From an uncultured Bacteroidales bacterium (GTDB lineage Bacteria; Bacteroidota; Bacteroidia; Bacteroidales; UBA932): a DNA stretch of 54,679 bases. The notes beneath the pieces are model-generated. The model had not been told where the DNA came from, ran no database searches, and worked only from the letters and a program-made list of their open reading frames with translations. The stretch lies in NCBI GenBank assembly GCA_937890845.1, contig CALADR010000255.1, forward strand, positions 1-54,679, read 5' to 3'. Each line of letters opens with the position of its first letter. Position 1 is the first letter of the stretch. Below are positions 1-9,329 of the stretch, piece by piece. A program made the translations under genes and the position numbers.

Positions 1-1531
1 TGAGAATCATTGACAATATAAATGCAATAATATTCAGCGGTAATCCGATTCTTGTAAAATCCCTGAATTTATAATTTCCGATACCTTGCGCTATCATATT
101 TGTCTGGTAGCCTATCGGTGAGGAAAAACTTGCAGATGCAGCGATGCAGATAGCTATAAAAAAAGGCATTGGGTTGACATTCAGCTGGGTCGCTGTAGAT
201 AATGCGACTGGAAACGCAAAAGCGGCAGCTGCATTGTTGGTTATCAGTTCAGTTATTACATTTGTTGTAATATATAAAGCAGCGAGGGCAATATGCGGAG
301 ATACGTTTCCTCCAGCCAATGCTGTAAGTTTTTCTGCAATAAAGTCAGCTAGGCCTGAATTTGTCATAGCCTTGCTTATCGCAAGAGCGCTTGCAATGGT
401 TATGAGTATGTCCCAGGATATGAATTTTGTATATTTCTTGGCAGGAAAGAGATTGAGGGCTGCCATTATAACAGTTATGATGCACGCCCAGAAAAACATG
501 TCCATGTTCACAGACGGCAAAAGTGCTCTGATTTTAGGCATTTGACCGAATGTCGCACCGACAATCATAAGTGTGAGAAGTCCCAAAGCTGCCCATTTCT
601 TCCATTTGGCGCTTGGGATTTTGTGCGGCTTGCCATTGCTGAGCATAAGGAACTCACTTGATTCTCCCCAGCTCGTAAAGAAAGAGTCCGGGGCGTCCAA
701 TATCAAGGTATCTCCTTCCTTGAATTCTACTGAATTCAGGTCTGAGAGACTTTCTCCTTTTCTTCGTAGTTCAATTATTCTTGCACCGTATCTTTTTTCG
801 AAATTAAAGTTTGCATACGGAGTGTTGATTCCCCGGAACCTAGGGCCAAGTACCGCTTCTACACGTAACCTGCCGTTGCTTGACGCAGCCATTTCAGCAG
901 GTGTCTTGTCAGATGGAAGCAGTTTGTTGCCAAGCAGTATAATATATAATATTCCGGTTACGGCTATGAATATTCCGACTTTACCAACTTCAAACATACT
1001 GAGTCCATTCAGCCCTGCGTCAAGCATCATGCCGTGTACTACCAGATTAGTGGACGTTCCTATAAGAGTGCACATTCCTCCCAGTATTGCAGAAAAAGAA
1101 AGAGGAATCAGGAATTTTTTGACAGGCTGACCGATCTTCGCCGCCCATTCTTTTATAATCGGCACGAAAATAACTACCAGAGGTGTGTTGTTGAGGAAAG
1201 CGGATATTGCAGCTACTGTAGGCATCATACGTATATATCCGTTTTTTATTCCATTTCCGTTTTTTGCTTTTTTTTCCGGAAGTATTTTGCCTATGACATG
1301 ACCGAGGGCATCACTTCTTCGTACTCCTTCGCTTACCAGGAAAAGCAGTGCTACTGTAATCATTCCTTTATTGCTGAATCCGGACAGGAGTTCTTCAGGA
1401 GTAAGTATGCCTGTACACATGAACAGTATAGCTACAGACATCATAATGAGCCCCGGCCGCATTACATCTGCAACCAGAAGAGCAAGCATTGTAATCAGGG
1501 ATATAAGTACAATTACGATTTCAACATTCAT
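1..1531 (-). CDS. SLC13/DASS-type anion permease with RCK_C domain, 3' end cut by window edge
   Basis: The reverse strand is open without interruption from an ATG at 1531 to the window edge, about 510 codons, so only the last few residues are missing. The protein begins MNVEIVIVLISLITMLALLV and has many hydrophobic segments. It carries SLC13-like motifs: SAFLNNTPLVVIFVPI near residue 110, LIGTSTNLVVHG near 145, and a second NNAAAAAFAFPVAL block near the end. A soluble RCK_C-like segment (RRKGESLSDLNSVEFKEGDTLI) sits in the middle. The family imports anions such as sulfate, phosphate or dicarboxylates, usually coupled to sodium, across the inner membrane. The substrate cannot be told from sequence. 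It is transcribed divergently from ftsY, with a hairpin-bearing leader upstream. Confidence 0.85.
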   Translation of the reverse strand, partial: MNVEIVIVLISLITMLALLVADVMRPGLIMMSVAILFMCTGILTPEELLSGFSNKGMITVALLFLVSEGVRRSDALGHVIGKILPEKKAKNGNGIKNGYIRMMPTVAAISAFLNNTPLVVIFVPIIKEWAAKIGQPVKKFLIPLSFSAILGGMCTLIGTSTNLVVHGMMLDAGLNGLSMFEVGKVGIFIAVTGILYIILLGNKLLPSDKTPAEMAASSNGRLRVEAVLGPRFRGINTPYANFNFEKRYGARIIELRRKGESLSDLNSVEFKEGDTLILDAPDSFFTSWGESSEFLMLSNGKPHKIPSAKWKKWAALGLLTLMIVGATFGQMPKIRALLPSVNMDMFFWACIITVIMAALNLFPAKKYTKFISWDILITIASALAISKAMTNSGLADFIAEKLTALAGGNVSPHIALAALYITTNVITELITNNAAAAFAFPVALSTATQLNVNPMPFFIAICIAASASFSSPIGYQTNMIAQGIGNYKFRDFTRIGLPLNIIAFILSMIL

Positions 1532-1567
1532 TATAGTCACATTATATGTGAGAAAACAGGTTGCTGT

Positions 1568-1590
1568 CCGACAGTCTTTCCAAAGGTCGG
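1568..1590 (-). promoter_or_regulatory. Hairpin in the 5' leader of the SLC13-type gene
   Basis: Between 1532 and 1821 there is no gene, only leader and promoter DNA. Read on the minus strand, CCGAC (1590-1586) pairs with GTCGG (1572-1568), and an inner CTTT/AAAG pair closes a tiny loop. It is followed by ACAGCAACC, about 37 bases before the transporter start. I see no known riboswitch I can name with confidence. Confidence 0.4.
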
Positions 1591-1769
1591 AATCATATTG
1601 GAATTAAAGAACAAATCAATAATCGTGCAAATTACCCTTTCGTCAAGGTATATTATTTGTCAAAAAATCGCTATTTGTATCCTCTTTTTCTCCAAAAAGC
1701 CAGTAACCAAAGAAAATACAATCATGGGAACGTCAATTGATAGAGGTCCGGTCAAACTTATACCTGGTA

Positions 1770-1799
1770 TTGATTTATTCTGCGTTTTTTGTATCTTTG
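1770..1799 (+). promoter_or_regulatory. ftsY promoter (Bacteroidota type)
   Basis: TTG at 1770-1772 is followed after 19 bases by TATCTTTG at 1792-1799, an exact TAnnTTTG -7 element. The ftsY ATG lies about 22 bases further on. This argues for the 1822 start and against an upstream start at 1789, which would place the -7 box inside the gene. Confidence 0.7.
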
Positions 1800-1821
1800 T
1801 GGGGTTAAACTGGTATATATT

Positions 1822-2706
1822 ATGGGTATATTTGACAAGGGAGTTCAGAAGACCAAACGCAGTTTCTTTGAAAAAATTTCAAGGGCTATTGTCGGCAAAT
1901 CTAAGGTGGATGACAATTTGCTTGATGCCATTGAGGAAGCTCTGGTAGCGTCAGATATGGGCGTTGACACGACCTTGAAGATAATTGACAATCTTGAAGA
2001 ACGTGTGCACAGAGACAAGTATGTGTCTTTTGACGAACTTCTTGATATGCTCAGGGATGAGATACGCAAGCTTTTGGATATTACTGATGAAGATTCAGCC
2101 TACAGCGGAGAGATTCCATTTGATTTTTCCAAAAAGCCGTATGTAATTATGGTTGTAGGGGTTAATGGTGTCGGTAAAACTACTACAATCGGAAAGCTTG
2201 CAGCCCTTCTTAAGTCGCGTGGCAAGAAAGTCGTTCTCGGGGCAGCCGACACGTTCAGGGCTGCGGCTGTAGATCAGCTGACTATATGGGCAGAACGTGC
2301 AGGCGTCGATATAGTTAAACAGGAGATGGGGTCAGATCCGGCTTCTGACACAGCGGGACGCCTTCATAACAGAATTGACCTTATGAATGAACTTACAAAG
2401 ATAAGGAATGTCATGAGAAAGGTGATTCCTGATGCTCCAAATGAGGTACTTCTGGTTCTTGACGGTTCTACAGGGCAGAATGCCTATCAGCAGGCGAAGG
2501 AGTTCTCAAAGGCTACGGATGTAACCTCCCTTGCGGTTACAAAACTTGATGGAACGGCGAAAGGAGGCGTGGTTATCGGTATTACTGACCAGTTTAAGGT
2601 ACCTGTTAAATTCGTCGGAATAGGGGAAGGAATTGATGACTTGAAAGTCTTTGATAAGAAAGAGTTTGTAGAGTCCCTGTTCTCTAAGGAAGATTTCAAG
2701 TCCTGA
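1822..2706 (+). CDS. ftsY: Signal recognition particle receptor FtsY, with internal deletion in the GTPase domain
   Basis: FtsY docks SRP-ribosome complexes at the inner membrane through its NG GTPase domain. The start MGIFDKGVQKTKRSF is chosen because the promoter -7 box lies just upstream. Seen: the helical N domain, then G1 GVNGVGKTTT (about residues 113-122), ADTFRAAAVDQL (G2 region), DTAGR (about 176-180), TKLD (about 240-243) and the GIGEGIDDL closing loop. The oddity is that DPAS runs directly into DTAGRLHN at base 2346/2347. Family members normally have about 19 residues there, forming a helix and the beta strand before G3. The frame is kept, giving 294 residues against about 315-320 usual. 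This is either an assembly deletion or a damaged GTPase. pheT follows on the same strand. Confidence 0.9.
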   Translation: MGIFDKGVQKTKRSFFEKISRAIVGKSKVDDNLLDAIEEALVASDMGVDTTLKIIDNLEERVHRDKYVSFDELLDMLRDEIRKLLDITDEDSAYSGEIPFDFSKKPYVIMVVGVNGVGKTTTIGKLAALLKSRGKKVVLGAADTFRAAAVDQLTIWAERAGVDIVKQEMGSDPASDTAGRLHNRIDLMNELTKIRNVMRKVIPDAPNEVLLVLDGSTGQNAYQQAKEFSKATDVTSLAVTKLDGTAKGGVVIGITDQFKVPVKFVGIGEGIDDLKVFDKKEFVESLFSKEDFKS

Positions 2707-2770
2707 GTGTCATAGAGGCGAGGGTGTCCTGGTTCGTATAAATGGAAATGAAAAATAATAAATATTTAAA

Positions 2771-5260
2771 ATGACGATATCTTATAATTGGCTCAAGGAT
2801 TATCTTGAGTGCGATCTCACTGCAGAGCAGGTGGCCGAGGCTCTTACCTCCATCGGTCTTGAGGTCGATTCTCTGGAGCAGATTGAAGAAATTCCCGGCG
2901 GACTTGCCGGAGTCATAGTGGCAGAAGTCGTGGAATGTGTAGAGCATCCTGATTCGGACCATCTTCATATTACGAAGTTGAATACAGGAGAGCCTGAACT
3001 GCTTCAGGTCGTATGCGGAGCTCCGAATGTTGCCGCCGGACAGAAAGTGCTTTTGGCAACTGTCGGGACAAAGCTTGGTGAGGACTTTAAAATAAAAAAA
3101 TCAAAGATCAGGGGTGTAGAGTCCTTCGGTATGATTTGCGCCGAGGATGAACTCGGAATAGGCGAGTCTCATGACGGTATAATGGTGCTTGACCAGTCTG
3201 CAATACCGGGAACACCTGCAAAGGACTATCTGCATCTGGCTACAGACTATGTCATAGAAATAGGACTTACCGCCAACAGGGTCGATGCAGCATCGCATAT
3301 TGGTGTTGCCAGAGATTTGTATGCCTATCTTAGACTCAATAATATTCCTTGTCGTCTGATGATTCCTGATGTAACTTCATTTAAGGAGGGAACAGAAGGA
3401 ATGTGTTCAGAAACGGGTGACCTTAACGGTGCTATTCCTGTGGAGGTATGTGCCCTGGATGGCGCTCCTAGATATTTGGGCATTACAATAAAAGGAGTCA
3501 AGGTGGCGCCTTCTCCGGAATGGTTGCAGAAAAAGCTGCTGTCCATAGGCTTGAAACCTATTAATAATATAGTAGATATAACAAACTTCGTGCAGATGGA
3601 AACAGGACATCCTCTGCATGCTTTCGATGCCGCTGAAATAGGAGGACGTAAGGTCGTTGTGCGTAGGGCTGCTGAAGGAGAGAAGTTTGTAACTCTTGAC
3701 GGAATTGAGAGGACATTGTCGTCAGAAGATCTTATGATAGCAGACATTGAAAAGCCTATGTGTCTTGCAGGTGTCTTCGGAGGTGCCGTTTCCGGAGTAA
3801 AGGAAAGTACCGCCGATATCTTTCTTGAAAGTGCCTATTTCAATCCGGTATCTATCAGAAAGTCATCCAAGAGACACGGCCTTAAGACAGATGCATCCTT
3901 CAGAAATGAAAGAGGTGCTGATCCGCTCATTCCTGAATATGCCGCCAAGCGTGCTGCCCTTCTTATAGAGGAACTGGCAGGAGGAAAGGTCGTTGGAAAA
4001 GTACAGGAGGTTTATCCTGAAAAGATAGAAAAGAAGGTCGTAGAACTTGATTACGACAGAATAGAGGCTTTTATAGGCAAGAAAATAGGACATGATACTA
4101 TAGAGAAAATACTTGGATTTCTTGCATATGACTTCCTTGAAAGGCGTCAGGATGCAGACGGCAATCCTTCCGGATCACGTGTCGCTGTACCGTCTTATAT
4201 GGTGGATGTATATAGGGAATGTGATGTTGTTGAGGAAGTTCTGAGAATTTACGGATATAATAATATCGAACTTCCGTCAGGGATAAGAATGTCCGTGAAT
4301 GCCACAGCAAAGCCAGAGGCGGAAACTGTCAGGAATATCGTTTCAGATTTTCTGGCGGCAAACGGTTTTGTCGAAACGATGAACAATTCCCTTACTAAGG
4401 AGGATTACTATTCGCAACTCACTACCTTCCCTAAGGAAAAATGTGTGCATATTCTCAATCCGTTGAGTTCTGATCTGAATGTTATGAGGCAGACATTGCT
4501 TCTGAATGGTCTTGAAGTGATTTCATACAACCTTAACAGGCAGATTAACTCTCTTAAAATATTCGAATACGGCTCAGTTTACTCTTTTGATCCGAACGGA
4601 GATCCTGCGTTGTTGGATGCGTATAAAGAAAGTACTGCATATGCTTTGTTCATTACCGGTTCTTGCGAGAAGTCATGGTGTGCGGAACTTCACAAGGGCA
4701 GTTATTTTCAGTTGAAAGGATGTCTTGAACTTCTGTTGAAACGTTTCGGAGCTGACATATATTCATTGGAATATGACGCGGCGCCTTCTGACTTGTTCTC
4801 CGAAGGTCTTGTGTATAAATTGCCTGGTACAGCGGAGCCTCTTGCTGTAATGGGAACTGTTGCCAAGGCACGACTTAAGCAGTTTGATATAAAGCAGCCT
4901 GTATTTGCAGCAGAAATTAACTGGCCGGTTTTATTCGAGCTCGTTAAAAGGAATAGGGTCAAATATAGCGAACTTCCAAAATTCCCTGGCGTACGACGTG
5001 ACCTTGCTCTCCTTCTGGACGAAAACGTTGAGTATGCCCAGTTGCGCAAGGCTGCATTCAAGGCAGGTAAGAAACTTATAAAGAGTGTGACCTTGTTTGA
5101 TGTCTATAGAGGAGACAAGATTCCTGCAGGCAAGAAGCAGTATGCGATGGGGTTTGTTTTGCAAGATGCTGACAAGACATTGACAGACAATGAAGTTGAG
5201 AAAGTAATGTCTAAACTGCTTTCTGTGTTTGCTTCTGAGTTCGGAGCGTCATTGAGGTAG
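2771..5260 (+). CDS. pheT: Phenylalanyl-tRNA synthetase beta subunit
   Basis: PheT is the tRNA-binding and editing half of the cytoplasmic alpha2-beta2 enzyme that charges tRNA-Phe. The 829-residue length is normal. The N-terminus MTISYNWLKDYLECDL is followed by an EMAP/OB-like tRNA-binding domain (VVECVEHPDSDHLHITKLNTG, about residues 57-77), the B3/B4 editing region (GHPLHAFDAAEI; ESAYFNPVSIRKSSKRHGLKTDASFRNERG split over two blocks), B5, the catalytic-like core (VLRIYGYNNIELP; NNSLTKEDYY), and a C-terminal ferredoxin-fold anticodon-binding domain (FPGVRRDLALLLDENV). pheS is not in the window. A lipoprotein gene follows after 9 bases. Confidence 0.97.
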   Translation: MTISYNWLKDYLECDLTAEQVAEALTSIGLEVDSLEQIEEIPGGLAGVIVAEVVECVEHPDSDHLHITKLNTGEPELLQVVCGAPNVAAGQKVLLATVGTKLGEDFKIKKSKIRGVESFGMICAEDELGIGESHDGIMVLDQSAIPGTPAKDYLHLATDYVIEIGLTANRVDAASHIGVARDLYAYLRLNNIPCRLMIPDVTSFKEGTEGMCSETGDLNGAIPVEVCALDGAPRYLGITIKGVKVAPSPEWLQKKLLSIGLKPINNIVDITNFVQMETGHPLHAFDAAEIGGRKVVVRRAAEGEKFVTLDGIERTLSSEDLMIADIEKPMCLAGVFGGAVSGVKESTADIFLESAYFNPVSIRKSSKRHGLKTDASFRNERGADPLIPEYAAKRAALLIEELAGGKVVGKVQEVYPEKIEKKVVELDYDRIEAFIGKKIGHDTIEKILGFLAYDFLERRQDADGNPSGSRVAVPSYMVDVYRECDVVEEVLRIYGYNNIELPSGIRMSVNATAKPEAETVRNIVSDFLAANGFVETMNNSLTKEDYYSQLTTFPKEKCVHILNPLSSDLNVMRQTLLLNGLEVISYNLNRQINSLKIFEYGSVYSFDPNGDPALLDAYKESTAYALFITGSCEKSWCAELHKGSYFQLKGCLELLLKRFGADIYSLEYDAAPSDLFSEGLVYKLPGTAEPLAVMGTVAKARLKQFDIKQPVFAAEINWPVLFELVKRNRVKYSELPKFPGVRRDLALLLDENVEYAQLRKAAFKAGKKLIKSVTLFDVYRGDKIPAGKKQYAMGFVLQDADKTLTDNEVEKVMSKLLSVFASEFGASLR

Positions 5261-5269
5261 CTGTTCAAT

Positions 5270-5995
5270 ATGAGGAAAAGTCTCCTTAATATTTTGGCAA
5301 TGTGCGTTATTGTGGCTTTGGCTGTTTCCTGTTCCGGTAAGGCCAGAGTCATTCCGCGCCAGACAATGTCTGAAATATATGCGGAAATGTTCGTTGCAGA
5401 CCAGTGGCTGACTTCAGATTACAAGCTGAGGCGGATGGCGGATACTACGCTCATTTATGGAGGTATATTTGAGAAATACGGATATACGGTTGATGATTAC
5501 CGTCGCAGTATGGAGTATTATATGGGAGATCCGGACCGTTATGCCAGGATATTAAAGCAATCTACATTGATAATAGAGGGAAAAATCAGAGACTTGAAGA
5601 AGGAAAAGGAGCGTCTGCAGGCAATTCATGACAGCAAAGTTGCATCAGACAAGTTCATACCGGAAAGACTCTTTTTCCTTTCAGGCCTTGCAAACAGAGA
5701 CCTGCTGACAGTTGACAGTTTATCGTTTTATATCGACTCGACCGGAGGTCAGTACTGTTTTGATGTACAGAAAGGATATGACACATTGTTTGCAGGTCCT
5801 CAACTCATTGTACTTAAGGATACTGTTACGGTTTCAGAGCCTGCAGTGAATGAGGATACATTGTCTTCAGGTCTGAAAATAAATGGAAAGACACTGCCTG
5901 CTGTTCAGAAAATCGAATACAGGAACGTTGTGGCTCCGGATACCAGGAGTGTCAGAGATATGAAACAAATGAAATACGACAGTTCAAGGAAATGA
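5270..5995 (+). CDS. DUF4296-type lipoprotein
   Basis: This 241-residue protein starts with a lipoprotein signal peptide (MRKSLLNILAMCVIVALAVSC; lipobox cysteine about residue 21), so it should be exported and lipid-anchored. The first 100 mature residues (MSEIYAEMFVADQWL, then a YGGIFEKYGYTVDDYRRSMEYYM segment) match the DUF4296 pattern seen in Bacteroidota lipoproteins next to amidohydrolase genes. A basic, helical stretch (KIRDLKKEKERLQ) follows. Function is unknown. Its TGA overlaps the next ATG (ATGA at 5992-5995), which suggests translational coupling with the amidohydrolase. Confidence 0.8.
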   Translation: MRKSLLNILAMCVIVALAVSCSGKARVIPRQTMSEIYAEMFVADQWLTSDYKLRRMADTTLIYGGIFEKYGYTVDDYRRSMEYYMGDPDRYARILKQSTLIIEGKIRDLKKEKERLQAIHDSKVASDKFIPERLFFLSGLANRDLLTVDSLSFYIDSTGGQYCFDVQKGYDTLFAGPQLIVLKDTVTVSEPAVNEDTLSSGLKINGKTLPAVQKIEYRNVVAPDTRSVRDMKQMKYDSSRK

Positions 5996-7179
5996 ACAGG
6001 ATAGCAGCTGAATATTTATATACATTGGAGTCTCCGAATCCGATATGCAACGGTTTTGTTGAGTTCGAGGATGACGGGACAATTGTTGCGACAGGAGTTT
6101 GCGACAATCTGGAAAAAGAGGAGAAATTTTATAAAGGGGCTATAGTTCCTGGGTTCGTCAACACACATTGCCATATCGAGTTGTCTCATCTTGTCGGGAA
6201 ATTCCGTAAAGGGTCTGGAATGGCCGGTTTTATAGACCAGATCAATGCACTGCGCGAGAGCTCTGGGAAAGAGGAGAGGGTGGCCTGTATTCGCAAATGG
6301 ATGGATATTCTTTGGAATCAGGGCGTTTCTGCCATGGGAGATATAAGTAATTGCGATGAAAGTTTTTCCGTTAAGGCCGTGTCTCCTTTATATACAAGGA
6401 CTTTTCTCGAAGTATTCGGTACAGAGCCTCAGGATGTTGCTGCTGTTATGGAGTCTGCAAGGGAACTTCAAAAGAAAGCTTCAGAACTTGGCCTTGATGC
6501 GGCTCCTGTTCCGCATTCCTGCTATACTATGAGCCCTGAACTTCTTACGGCATCGGCTGCTGATGCTCTAAAATCAGGTTTTCTGTCATATCACTCACAG
6601 GAAAGCCCTGAAGAGGAGGAAATGATAGCGACAGGAAGTGGGGCCTTGTATGAAAATAGAAAGAAGTTGGGGATGGGCACTCCACCTGTTACAGGAAAGT
6701 CATCACTTCTGTATTTCCTTGATAGACTGAAGAAAGTGCATCCGGCTCCTTTTGATGAACATATTTTGCTTGTGCACGAAGTCTGTATGACTGAAGAGGC
6801 TGCAGATGCGGCTAAAGATGCTATGAACAATCTTTTTATCGCACTGTGTCCTATGTCCAATCTTTTCATTCATAATCAGTTACCTCCGATTGCAATGATG
6901 AGGAGGAAGGGATTGAAACTTACCGTAGGTACAGATTCCCTTTCAAGTAACGATACTTTGGATATGGTCAGGGAACTATACTGTATCCATAAGGCCAATC
7001 CTGATATACCATTCGGTGAAATCCTTTCATGGGCTTGTCTCAACGGAGCGGAGTTTCTGGGCAAGTCTGACTTGCTGGGTTCCATTGTACCAGGGAAAAA
7101 GCCTGGTCTGGTTCTGGTTGATAATCTGGATAATAAAGGATGTGTCACTTCAGAAAGCGTTTCTTCGCGACTTATTTAA
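5992..7179 (+). CDS. Amidohydrolase-superfamily metal-dependent hydrolase (TrzA/SsnA-like)
   Basis: This 395-residue cytoplasmic enzyme has the hallmarks of the cyclic-deaminase branch of the amidohydrolase superfamily. NTHCHIELSH (about 58-67) carries the HxH metal ligands, HSCYTMSPE and YHSQESPEE carry the next ligand and a catalytic Glu, HEVCM supplies a His, and CPMSNLFIHNQLPP plus VGTDSLSSNDTLDM gives the final metal-binding Asp. Typical members hydrolyse or deaminate purine, pyrimidine or triazine-like rings, and the substrate here is not evident. It overlaps the DUF4296 gene by 4 bases and is followed after 9 bases by the radical SAM gene. Confidence 0.85.
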   Translation: MNRIAAEYLYTLESPNPICNGFVEFEDDGTIVATGVCDNLEKEEKFYKGAIVPGFVNTHCHIELSHLVGKFRKGSGMAGFIDQINALRESSGKEERVACIRKWMDILWNQGVSAMGDISNCDESFSVKAVSPLYTRTFLEVFGTEPQDVAAVMESARELQKKASELGLDAAPVPHSCYTMSPELLTASAADALKSGFLSYHSQESPEEEEMIATGSGALYENRKKLGMGTPPVTGKSSLLYFLDRLKKVHPAPFDEHILLVHEVCMTEEAADAAKDAMNNLFIALCPMSNLFIHNQLPPIAMMRRKGLKLTVGTDSLSSNDTLDMVRELYCIHKANPDIPFGEILSWACLNGAEFLGKSDLLGSIVPGKKPGLVLVDNLDNKGCVTSESVSSRLI

Positions 7180-7188
7180 ATATATTGT

Positions 7189-7947
7189 ATGCTTAGGTTT
7201 GAAGATATAGTTTTCGGTCCGATACACAGCAGGCGGCTGGGCTCTTCATTGGGTGTGAACCTCCTGCCATCTAAAGGTAAACTGTGTAATTTCGACTGTG
7301 TGTATTGTGAGTGCGGATGGAACAGCGACGGCAGGGATGACAGGAAAATGCCGGATGCATCTGAAGTCAGAGCGGCAATGGAAGAAAAGTTTTCGCAGTT
7401 GGCTTATAATGGTGTGAAAATTGATTCCATTACATTTTCAGGCAACGGTGAGCCTACAATCAATCCTGATTTTTCTGAGATAATAGATATCACTCTGGAA
7501 CTCAGGGATAAATATCTGCCGGGAGCTGCAGTTTCAGTACTGTCTAACGCAACTCTTGCTGGACGTAAGGAGATCCGGGATGCGCTTATGAAAGTAGATA
7601 ATCCTATCTTGAAAATAGATGCCCCTACAGATGAGGGAGTCACAGTAGTGAACAAGCCATGTTTCCCATATAGCATCGAAGAGACAATCAGGCATTTGTC
7701 TGAGTTTGGCGGGAATTTTATCCTTCAGACGATGTTTATGAAATGGGAGAGGTCGGATTCTTCTGATCCTGAATGGCTTGCCGGCTGGATGGATATAGTG
7801 AGAAGGTTAAAGCCTCGTGAGATAATGGTCTATACATTGGACAGAGAAGCCCCGCAAAAAGGACTTGAAAAGTTTACAGTCAGTCAGATGGCTGATTTTG
7901 TCAGACCTCTGACTGATGAAGGGTATAATATTCAGATAAGAGGATGA
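7189..7947 (+). CDS. Radical SAM protein (COG0731-like)
   Basis: The 252-residue protein opens with FGPIHSRRLGSSLGVNLLP and then CNFDCVYC, the CxxxCxxC motif that binds the catalytic 4Fe-4S cluster and S-adenosylmethionine. FSGNGEPTINPDF is the GGE-like SAM-binding strand, followed by a beta/alpha barrel and the late motif IMVYTLDREAP. The family resembles proteins related to tRNA wyosine-base enzymes, but the bacterial members have no settled substrate. The stop overlaps the dtd start in an ATGA arrangement, so the two are probably coupled. Confidence 0.85.
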   Translation: MLRFEDIVFGPIHSRRLGSSLGVNLLPSKGKLCNFDCVYCECGWNSDGRDDRKMPDASEVRAAMEEKFSQLAYNGVKIDSITFSGNGEPTINPDFSEIIDITLELRDKYLPGAAVSVLSNATLAGRKEIRDALMKVDNPILKIDAPTDEGVTVVNKPCFPYSIEETIRHLSEFGGNFILQTMFMKWERSDSSDPEWLAGWMDIVRRLKPREIMVYTLDREAPQKGLEKFTVSQMADFVRPLTDEGYNIQIRG

Positions 7948-8399
7948 GAACAGTTATACAGAGAGTCCGGAATGCCTCTGTGGAAGTACCGGAGAGCGGT
8001 TACGTGGCATCAATAGGATCAGGCTTGCTGCTTTTGTCTGCTTTTATAGATGGTGATACAGAAGATGATTTGCGGTGGGTGGCAAGAAAGGTTGCGGCAA
8101 TGAGGATATTTGATGACCCAGATGGAGTAATGAACCTTTCTGTTCGTGATGTGAGTGGTGAAGTGTTGATAGTCAGTCAGTTTACTCTGTATGCGTCTAC
8201 AGTAAGAGGTAACAGGCCTTCATATATAAAGGCAGCCAAACCGGAGATATCGGTTCCGCTTTATGAAAGATTTTGTAAATTGGTGGCTGAAGAGCTTGGC
8301 CGCGAAGTAAAGACAGGTGTCTTCGGAGCAGATATGAAAGTTTCTCTTTTGAATGACGGTCCTGTAACAATACTGGTGGATTCCAAAATAAAAGAATAG
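7944..8399 (+). CDS. dtd: D-aminoacyl-tRNA deacylase
   Basis: Dtd removes D-amino acids and glycine mischarged on tRNAs. The 151-residue length fits. The N-terminus MRTVIQRVRNASVEV, the catalytic-site motif SQFTLYAS (about 78-85) and the C-terminal NDGPVTILVDS, which carries the Gly-cisPro pair that excludes L-amino acids, are all present. It overlaps the radical SAM gene by 4 bases and is followed by deoC after 21 bases, so it sits in the middle of a co-directional group. Confidence 0.96.
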   Translation: MRTVIQRVRNASVEVPESGYVASIGSGLLLLSAFIDGDTEDDLRWVARKVAAMRIFDDPDGVMNLSVRDVSGEVLIVSQFTLYASTVRGNRPSYIKAAKPEISVPLYERFCKLVAEELGREVKTGVFGADMKVSLLNDGPVTILVDSKIKE

Positions 8400-8420
8400 A
8401 TATTATAAATATATTGTATT

Positions 8421-9314
8421 ATGACCGATTATTGTGCAAAATATGGTTATTCTCCTGATAAGGAGGCTGTTGACAGGGCTTTGACACTCGTAGCTTCAAA
8501 TCTGGAGAATGTTGTTTCCAGGCAGGTTTTGCTGGACTGCTTTTCCATGATGGATCTTACATCCCTCCGGACAGATGATACTCCGGCTTCCATAGCAAAA
8601 CTGGTAGAGAAAGTCAATGATTTCCAGTCTGAATATCCGGACTTTCCTCTTCCGGCTTCAATTTGTGTCTATCCGAACTTTGCAGAGACAGTCAAAGCTC
8701 ACAAAAAATGTGGCGATGTACATATTACTGTCGTTGCCGGGTGTTTCCCTTCATCCCAGAGCTTTACAGAAGTGAAAGTACGGGAATGTGAACTCGCTGT
8801 CGAGAAAGGAGCGGATGAAGTCGATATAGTATTGTCTTTGAGTTCTTTCCTTGAAGGAAATTATGAGTCAGCATCCGAAGAAATACGTAAAATCAGAGCT
8901 TGTATAGATGCGCAGGCGGCGAAGCAAGGACGTAAGGTTCATTTGAAGGTCATTCTCGAGACAGGTCTTCTGGTATCTCTTGAATCTGTTGCCCAGGCTT
9001 CTTTTCTTGCAATGGAAGCAGGTGCGGATTTCATAAAAACATCTACTGGAAAAGTATCCGTAAATGCTACTCCGGCTGTATCATATGTTATGTGTGAATG
9101 TATTCGTGCATATCACAAAGCTACCGGAAAGAAAATAGGATTCAAGCCTGCCGGAGGAATTTCTACTGCTTTGGATGCTGTATCATACTATACTATTGTA
9201 TCTATGATTTTAGGCAAGGAGTGGCTCAATAAGGATCTTTTCCGTTTCGGAGTCAGCCGTATGGCCAACAATATTATCTCGGAAGTTCTTCAGAAAACGG
9301 TGACATATTTTTAA
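8421..9314 (+). CDS. deoC: Deoxyribose-phosphate aldolase
   Basis: DeoC cleaves 2-deoxyribose-5-phosphate to glyceraldehyde-3-phosphate and acetaldehyde in deoxynucleoside catabolism. The protein is 297 residues, the longer form with an N-terminal extension. Seen: MMDLTSLRTDDTP, ICVYPNF, VDIVLSLSSFLEGNYE, LKVILETGLL, GADFIKTSTGK (the Schiff-base lysine is the K in FIKTS) and GFKPAGGISTALDA. It is the last gene before a strong terminator, so it ends the ftsY-to-deoC group. Confidence 0.96.
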   Translation: MTDYCAKYGYSPDKEAVDRALTLVASNLENVVSRQVLLDCFSMMDLTSLRTDDTPASIAKLVEKVNDFQSEYPDFPLPASICVYPNFAETVKAHKKCGDVHITVVAGCFPSSQSFTEVKVRECELAVEKGADEVDIVLSLSSFLEGNYESASEEIRKIRACIDAQAAKQGRKVHLKVILETGLLVSLESVAQASFLAMEAGADFIKTSTGKVSVNATPAVSYVMCECIRAYHKATGKKIGFKPAGGISTALDAVSYYTIVSMILGKEWLNKDLFRFGVSRMANNIISEVLQKTVTYF

Positions 9315-9329
9315 AACGTATATATGGCC

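Noticed and set aside
573..1948. Long plus-strand open frames (573-1130, 1034-1948)
   Set aside because: They lie opposite the intact SLC13-type transporter and ftsY start; their translations are low-quality, Ser/Cys/Tyr-rich and without any domain.
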